Notes under the pieces: model-generated | Told to the model about the DNA's origin: nothing | Database searches by the model: none | What the model saw: only the letters and a program-made list of their open reading frames with translations | Assembly (NCBI GenBank): GCA_964019415.1 | Contig: OZ025890.1 | Span: forward strand, 693,458-757,457 | DNA: 64,000 nt | DNA from: Ianthella basta | Taxonomy: Eukaryota > Porifera > Demospongiae > Verongiida > Ianthellidae | Direction: 5' to 3' | Made by a program: the position numbers and the translations under genes | Part shown: one piece after another, positions 62,074 to 64,000 of the stretch | Numbering within the stretch: the first letter of the stretch is position 1 | How the letters are laid out: each line of letters starts with the position of its first letter

Positions 62074-64000
62074 GTGTGTGTGTGTGTGTCTAGCACAGTG
62101 GACTCACGGTTAGACGCTGTATTATTATTGGAGGACTTAGTCTCCTGTGTAGACAGATGGCAGAACTGCATGGTGTATCACATAATTAATCACAGATACG
62201 ACCCTCTCGTTGCTTGTTTATCACTCTAACAATACAAGCAACAGGACCTGCATGTGACCTGCATGTGACCTGCATGTGACCTGCATGTAACCTGCACGTG
62301 GCCTGCATGTGACCTGCATGTGATCTATACTGCATGTGACCTGCATGTGACTGCCACATCTGCTCACCCCAGATTTCCATTTTATTGTGGAGCACTTGCT
62401 GAAGCACTTGTCTTTCAGCCAACCCCACACCTTGTCACTCCTCACCACATGGAACCAGAAGATGAACACACCCTGCACATGCAACCAGGGCAAGCACATC
62501 ACTAATTCTATGGCTATGGAGTTAGCTGTAAATCAGTGAAGAAAAGCTGAGCCAGAAGGCGAACACACCCTGCACAGGTATAGCCAGCTAGAGCAATGCA
62601 GCAGACTTGCAGATATAGGTAGGTAACAGGTATACATACATACAGCTTACCACCTGGTAGTGTAACATGTAAACACACACACCACGTCACACACCGCACA
62701 TGCACGCACACACACACACACATACACACACACGCACACACACACACACCTGCAGTGTGTTCAGAATTAGAAAGAATGTGGACAAGATGACCTGACCAGG
62801 GTGAGGAATGGGAATTGCTGACAGAAGACCAAAGATCCACGTCAGACCCAGCAATGGAAGCAGGATGACAGTAGCCTTGATGAGCTTCCTGCAGTGAAAT
62901 AACAGTCAAACATAACACGCAACTTCCGCAGAGACACTGTGCTTCCACTCCAATTACTGTAACCCATCATCAGTGCTACCCCTGCTTGTACACTGCACTG
63001 CAGCTGTACAATGGTATACTGTTTATGTACGGCTTATACTACTCTCAAGTGAAGTACTGCATTAATTGGTGTAATATAATCATATGTATATAGTGTCTGC
63101 ATGCCACAGTGGAATGCCGTCGTGATCGTTCAGTGAGTGCAGTGTGTAGCGTGTTGCACCTCGCCAGTTTGAAAGAGTTGCTATGTGCTTTACTGTCAAT
63201 GTTCTGCACACTGGAGCCCAGGTCTGACTTCCATAGACTGCGAAGTGACAGTCCCAACAGGACACTATTGACCTGCACACAGACAGGGTATATACAGGTA
63301 GTACCTACAATGCCCCTCCCCATCCATGCATTGGCACACCCACCATGATTATGGCTAATATTGGCACCACAAATGCAAATATAACTCCAAATTCGCTTGA
63401 AAGCCAGCAACTGTTGGACACATGGTGTGAAGAAATGGGTCAAGGAACACATATGTAGGGAGGAAGGGAGGGAGTGGAAGGAAAGGAGAAAGAGGAACAG
63501 ACCTCCCTCACAGAATATGATCCTCACACCCCACACACTGCATGACTGCATGCATGCAAACAGTACTGTACAGTTATCAAGAAAATTTCTTCCATAACAC
63601 AATCAGCACCCCGTCCATACATCCAATGCAGCATGGGGTGACACATGCAGGAATAGTGCAAGAGTGTCAGTATGGAGGTCTACTTACGCTCGTGTGGTGC
63701 TGTACGCTGGGTCACTGACATCGAGGGAGCCCCTGATGTGGTAGTAGTTATATCGAATGCCAACCGAAAGGACCACTATTGGAATAGGGATGCCTGAGAG
63801 TTGGATGAATTGATGTGAATGTCATCGTATATACTCACCTGCTGAGTTATAACACAGCACACAAACTGTATAATATATGTACATATTATATAAGAACAAC
63901 AGTTTGCAGTACAAGAGATGACAATGTATCAACATCAAACACACAATCCAGACAGACATGAGCACTCTACACTGCAACTCAAGGTGCACAATTTATTCTC
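61753..64000 (-). CDS. Adhesion-type (class B2) GPCR, C-terminal part; continues off the right edge
   Basis: Exons in transcription order: 63839-63865 (tentative 27-nt exon), 63688-63793, 63344-63410, 63160-63272, 62750-62888, 62368-62472, 62108-62144, 61753-61964; all phases agree. TM4: GIPIPIVVLSVGIRYNY. Second extracellular loop and TM5: ACWLSSEFGVIFAFVVPI. Third intracellular loop: LRSLWKSD. TM6: KATVILLPLLGLTWIFGL. TM7: VILSTFFLILNTLQ, then GVFIFWFHVV. The C-W after TM4 and the LLPLLGLTWIFG motif are hallmarks of adhesion GPCRs. About 258 aa are visible; the cytoplasmic tail is short and acidic, ending EIEVNFSDDQ. TM1-3, the GAIN domain with its autoproteolysis site and the adhesive ectodomain are outside the window, so the subfamily cannot be named. 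Confidence 0.85.
62006..62089. repeat. (TG)n microsatellite in the adhesion-GPCR gene
   Basis: TG tract with one C interruption between the last two exons, starting about 40 bases beyond the final exon's acceptor. Confidence 0.95.
62243..62352. repeat. 11-bp tandem repeat in the adhesion-GPCR gene
   Basis: About nine copies of CCTGCATGTGA with point variants (GTAAC, CACGTGG), ending 16 bases from the splice donor at 62,367. Confidence 0.92.
62693..62749. repeat. (CA)n microsatellite at the splice donor of the TM6 exon
   Basis: The CA tract on the + strand reaches the exon boundary, so the splice donor on the minus strand is itself the first GT of a (GT)n run. Confidence 0.85.

Overview
This window is nuclear DNA from an animal, or a very close relative of animals. 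It contains intron-rich genes with GT-AG junctions, a full SLC12A9-type cotransporter in 33 exons, the seven-helix region of an adhesion-type GPCR, TATA-box promoters, and a dense load of Helitron, hAT, LINE and MITE relics. Compact introns and abundant microsatellites would fit an early-branching metazoan such as a sponge, but that placement is an inference; no marker in the window settles it.

Layout. (1) 1-47,434 is a tandem family of four large two-exon genes on the + strand. Each encodes a PH domain followed by three glycine-rich blocks, a beta-rich region, a probable alpha/beta domain and a C-terminal helical region. Copies 1 (enters at the left edge, ends 5,114) and 2 (8,297-13,944) carry in-frame stops. 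Copy 3 (36,020-41,666, 1342 aa) and the more divergent copy 4 (42,129-47,434, 1326 aa) are intact. Intron 1 of copies 1-3 holds the same antisense fragment of a RecQ-like helicase. (2) 14,672-35,841 lies between copies 2 and 3. It is a ~13 kb array of foldback/palindromic repeat units, including a near-perfect 5.4 kb palindrome at 18,386-23,797, followed by a nest of Helitron-like elements. The nest contains a complete hAT element with a 758-codon open transposase frame, a LINE tail and a TA-flanked MITE. (3) 48,049-59,825 is an SLC12A9 orthologue with many low-complexity introns. (4) 60,312-60,833 (-) is an intronless VOC/glyoxalase-like gene. (5) 61,753 to the right edge (-) is the 3' part of an adhesion-GPCR gene.

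How it fits together. The left two thirds is one locus expanding by tandem duplication. Some copies decay, and characters are shared between copies in conflicting patterns, which suggests gene conversion. The transposon/palindrome block sits where a further copy may once have begun: promoter-like sequence matching the copy 4 promoter survives just downstream of copy 2. The three genes at the right look like ordinary single-copy genes. The best candidate for an undescribed system is the PH/glycine-rich family, together with the palindromic repeat array that divides it.
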